The notes beneath the pieces were generated by a model that made no database searches, was not told the DNA's origin, and worked only from the letters and a program-made list of their open reading frames with translations. From Thermoproteota archaeon (lineage in GTDB: Archaea; Thermoproteota; Thermoprotei_A; Sulfolobales; Pyrodictiaceae), in the NCBI GenBank assembly GCA_013153105.1, contig JAADFC010000107.1, forward strand, positions 1 through 7,426: a stretch of 7,426 bases of DNA. The letters run 5' to 3'. The position numbers were made by a program, and so were the translations under genes. The number at the start of each line of letters is the position of its first letter. Position 1 is the stretch's first letter. Positions 6,353 through 7,426 of the stretch are shown in pieces.

Positions 6353-6692
6353 GGCGCTGGCTGCAGTTGAGAGGCTCGTGGAGGCGTTGGAGAGGAGGGG
6401 TGTGAGGGTCGAGGAGGCCTATGTCTTCGGCAGCAGGGTGCGTGGGGACGCGCTGGAGACTAGCGATGTGGACGCTGTGATAGTCTCTGGGAGCTTCCGT
6501 GGGATGAGGTTTACCGAGAGGCTCGACCTGGTCTACCGCGTCGAGTGGGAGGAGTCGATAGAGCCTTGGGTGGAGGTGATACCGTTGACGCCCGAGGAGC
6601 TGGAGGAGAGACTGCGGTTGAGCGCTGTGTTGAGGGACGCCTCACGCTACTGGCTCCGGGTTAGGCCTGGGGGAGGCGGCGGGGAGAGGTAA
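6309..6692 (+). CDS. Minimal nucleotidyltransferase (MNT) protein
   Basis: A 127-residue MNT of the DNA polymerase beta superfamily. The N-terminal helix (1-35) is followed by the family signature: GSRVRG at 41-46 (GSxxxG) and SDVD at 52-55 (metal-binding D53 and D55). A third acidic residue is probably E89 in WVEVIPL, where Asp is more usual. In known HEPN-MNT pairs the MNT acts on the HEPN partner by nucleotide transfer, for example AMPylation, which neutralises it; whether that applies here is an inference. Start is TTG 6309, overlapping the HEPN gene by 44 bases. Its C-terminus is a basic and glycine-rich tail (RPGGGGGER). The stop TAA 6690-6692 is the first half of the first of three repeated motifs before the ATPase gene. 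Confidence 0.88.
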   Translation: MRRLLEERRRRLLAEALAAVERLVEALERRGVRVEEAYVFGSRVRGDALETSDVDAVIVSGSFRGMRFTERLDLVYRVEWEESIEPWVEVIPLTPEELEERLRLSAVLRDASRYWLRVRPGGGGGER

Positions 6693-6725
6693 GCGTATCT
6701 GGGTACGCGTATCCTGTTACGCGTG
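6690..6725 (+). repeat. Three TACGCGTA-like motifs at 14-base spacing
   Basis: TAAGCGTA (6690-6697), TACGCGTA (6704-6711) and TACGCGTG (6718-6725) begin exactly 14 bases apart. The middle copy is a perfect 8-base palindrome, and its flanks extend it to a near-palindrome (GGGTACGCGTATCC, 12 of 14 positions self-complementary). The 14-base units GCGTATCTGGGTAC and GCGTATCCTGTTAC agree at 11 of 14 positions. The block fills the space between the MNT stop and the ATPase start. A tandem operator for a dimeric regulator is the simplest reading, without direct proof. Confidence 0.6.
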
Positions 6726-6727
6726 GC

Positions 6728-7426
6728 GTGCAGGGCTTGCACCGGGTACCCTTCCTGGACAGGGCGCTGGAGCTGAGAGTGCTGGAGGCGGAGTGGCGAC
6801 GGCCGGGTCTGCGGGTCGTCGCAGTCTATGGTAGGCGGAGGGTGGGGAAGACCCGGCTGCTGGTGGAGTGGCTCCGCGGCCGGAGGGGGGCCTACTACGA
6901 GGCGGTGGAGCTGGGCTACCGGCAGCTGGTGGAGGAGCTTCGGGTGGCGCTCTCCAAGCAGCTCCACGCACCCCTCACAGCAGCTGACGTGGTGGCGCTC
7001 CTCGAGGAGGCCGCCGAGACTGTGGAGGGGAGGTTCGCCGTCGTGCTCGACGAGTTCCAGTACCTGGTCGAGGCCGACCCCTCGCTGCCCAGCCGGCTTG
7101 CTAGGAGCATAGACACTAGGCTCGCAGACGCCGACATGGTCCTAGTCCTCAGCGGCTCCGCCGCCTCCTGGTTCGAGCGGGGCCTCCTCGCCGCCCGCGC
7201 CCCCCTGCACGGAAGGGTCACGGCGAGGCTCCGCGTCTCGCCGATGCAGCTGCTCGACGCCTGGAGCTTCTGGCCCCAGATGGGCCCCGTAGAGGCCCTC
7301 CACAGCTACAGTGTGGTCGGCGGCACCCCCGCATACCTCGCGCCCAGCTACGGGGCCAGGAGCCTCAGGGAGGTGCTCGCCACGGTAGCCTCGCCGGGGT
7401 CGCCGCTGCTCGAGGAGGCCCCGAGC
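6728..7426 (+). CDS. Archaeal P-loop ATPase (partial, 5' part)
   Basis: The frame runs off the right edge, so the first 233 residues are visible. It belongs to the archaeal ATPase family (PF01637 type, STAND/AAA-related), common in thermophilic archaea and often encoded in accessory regions. Signs are an opening FLDRALELRVLEAEW (9-23), Walker A GRRRVGKT at 35-42, Walker B VVLDEFQYLV at 105-114, the sensor stretch VLSGSAASWFER at 140-151, LHGRVTARLRVSP (157-169 region), and YSVVGGTPAYL near the end. The C-terminal part, often a DUF234 nuclease-like domain, would lie beyond the window. The start is GTG 6728 or TTG 6737; neither has a good ribosome binding site, so it may be leaderless or coupled to the MNT gene. 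It is 35 bases after the MNT stop and follows the tandem repeat block. No cellular role is certain; a regulatory, defence or mobile-element role is plausible. Confidence 0.85.
   Translation, partial: MQGLHRVPFLDRALELRVLEAEWRRPGLRVVAVYGRRRVGKTRLLVEWLRGRRGAYYEAVELGYRQLVEELRVALSKQLHAPLTAADVVALLEEAAETVEGRFAVVLDEFQYLVEADPSLPSRLARSIDTRLADADMVLVLSGSAASWFERGLLAARAPLHGRVTARLRVSPMQLLDAWSFWPQMGPVEALHSYSVVGGTPAYLAPSYGARSLREVLATVASPGSPLLEEAPS

Noticed and set aside
5765..7426. tRNA-Ser as attachment site of an integrated element
   Set aside because: No direct repeat of the tRNA 3' end and no integrase is visible to the right within the window. The idea remains possible only beyond the edge.

Overview
The window looks like chromosomal DNA of a hyperthermophilic crenarchaeon with an unusually GC-rich genome. 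The evidence is archaeal-type aspartate-semialdehyde dehydrogenase, an archaeal-family ATPase, a HEPN/nucleotidyltransferase pair, heavy use of AGG (Arg) and ATA (Ile) codons, G/C at nearly every third codon position, GGAGGTG-type ribosome binding sites, and a tRNA-Ser with an encoded CCA end. No gene here starts at ATG; all starts chosen are GTG or TTG. The Desulfurococcales/Pyrodictiaceae/Aeropyrum neighbourhood is an inference from style, not from an alignment.

Left part (about 1-3655, + strand): the 3' end of an unrecognised gene, then a tight operon for the aspartate pathway: homoserine dehydrogenase, aspartate kinase with two ACT domains, and aspartate-semialdehyde dehydrogenase. The three enzymes are consecutive steps from aspartate to homoserine, which leads to threonine, isoleucine and methionine. 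Gene order differs from pathway order: the third enzyme comes first.

Middle (3652-5725): a convergent pair on the - strand, an ACT-domain protein (UPF0237 type) followed by a UPF0210/DUF711 protein. This gene pair is conserved across prokaryotes but its function is unknown. Its last codon overlaps the end of the aspartate operon inside a shared CTAG. It diverges, across about 100 bases containing a palindromic TATA-like CTATAG, from a small four-cysteine protein that I do not recognise.

Right part (5765-7426, + strand): an intact tRNA-Ser(UGA), then an accessory-looking set: a HEPN protein, an overlapping minimal nucleotidyltransferase (MNT), and the first 233 codons of an archaeal P-loop ATPase cut off by the window edge. 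A 36-base block with three TACGCGTA-like motifs at exact 14-base spacing lies between the MNT stop and the ATPase start; it is the most unusual non-coding signal here. The HEPN protein lacks the usual RX4-6H RNase motif, so a simple toxin role is not assured.

No intergenic stretch exceeds 300 bases. I see no insertion sequence, CRISPR array or replication origin.
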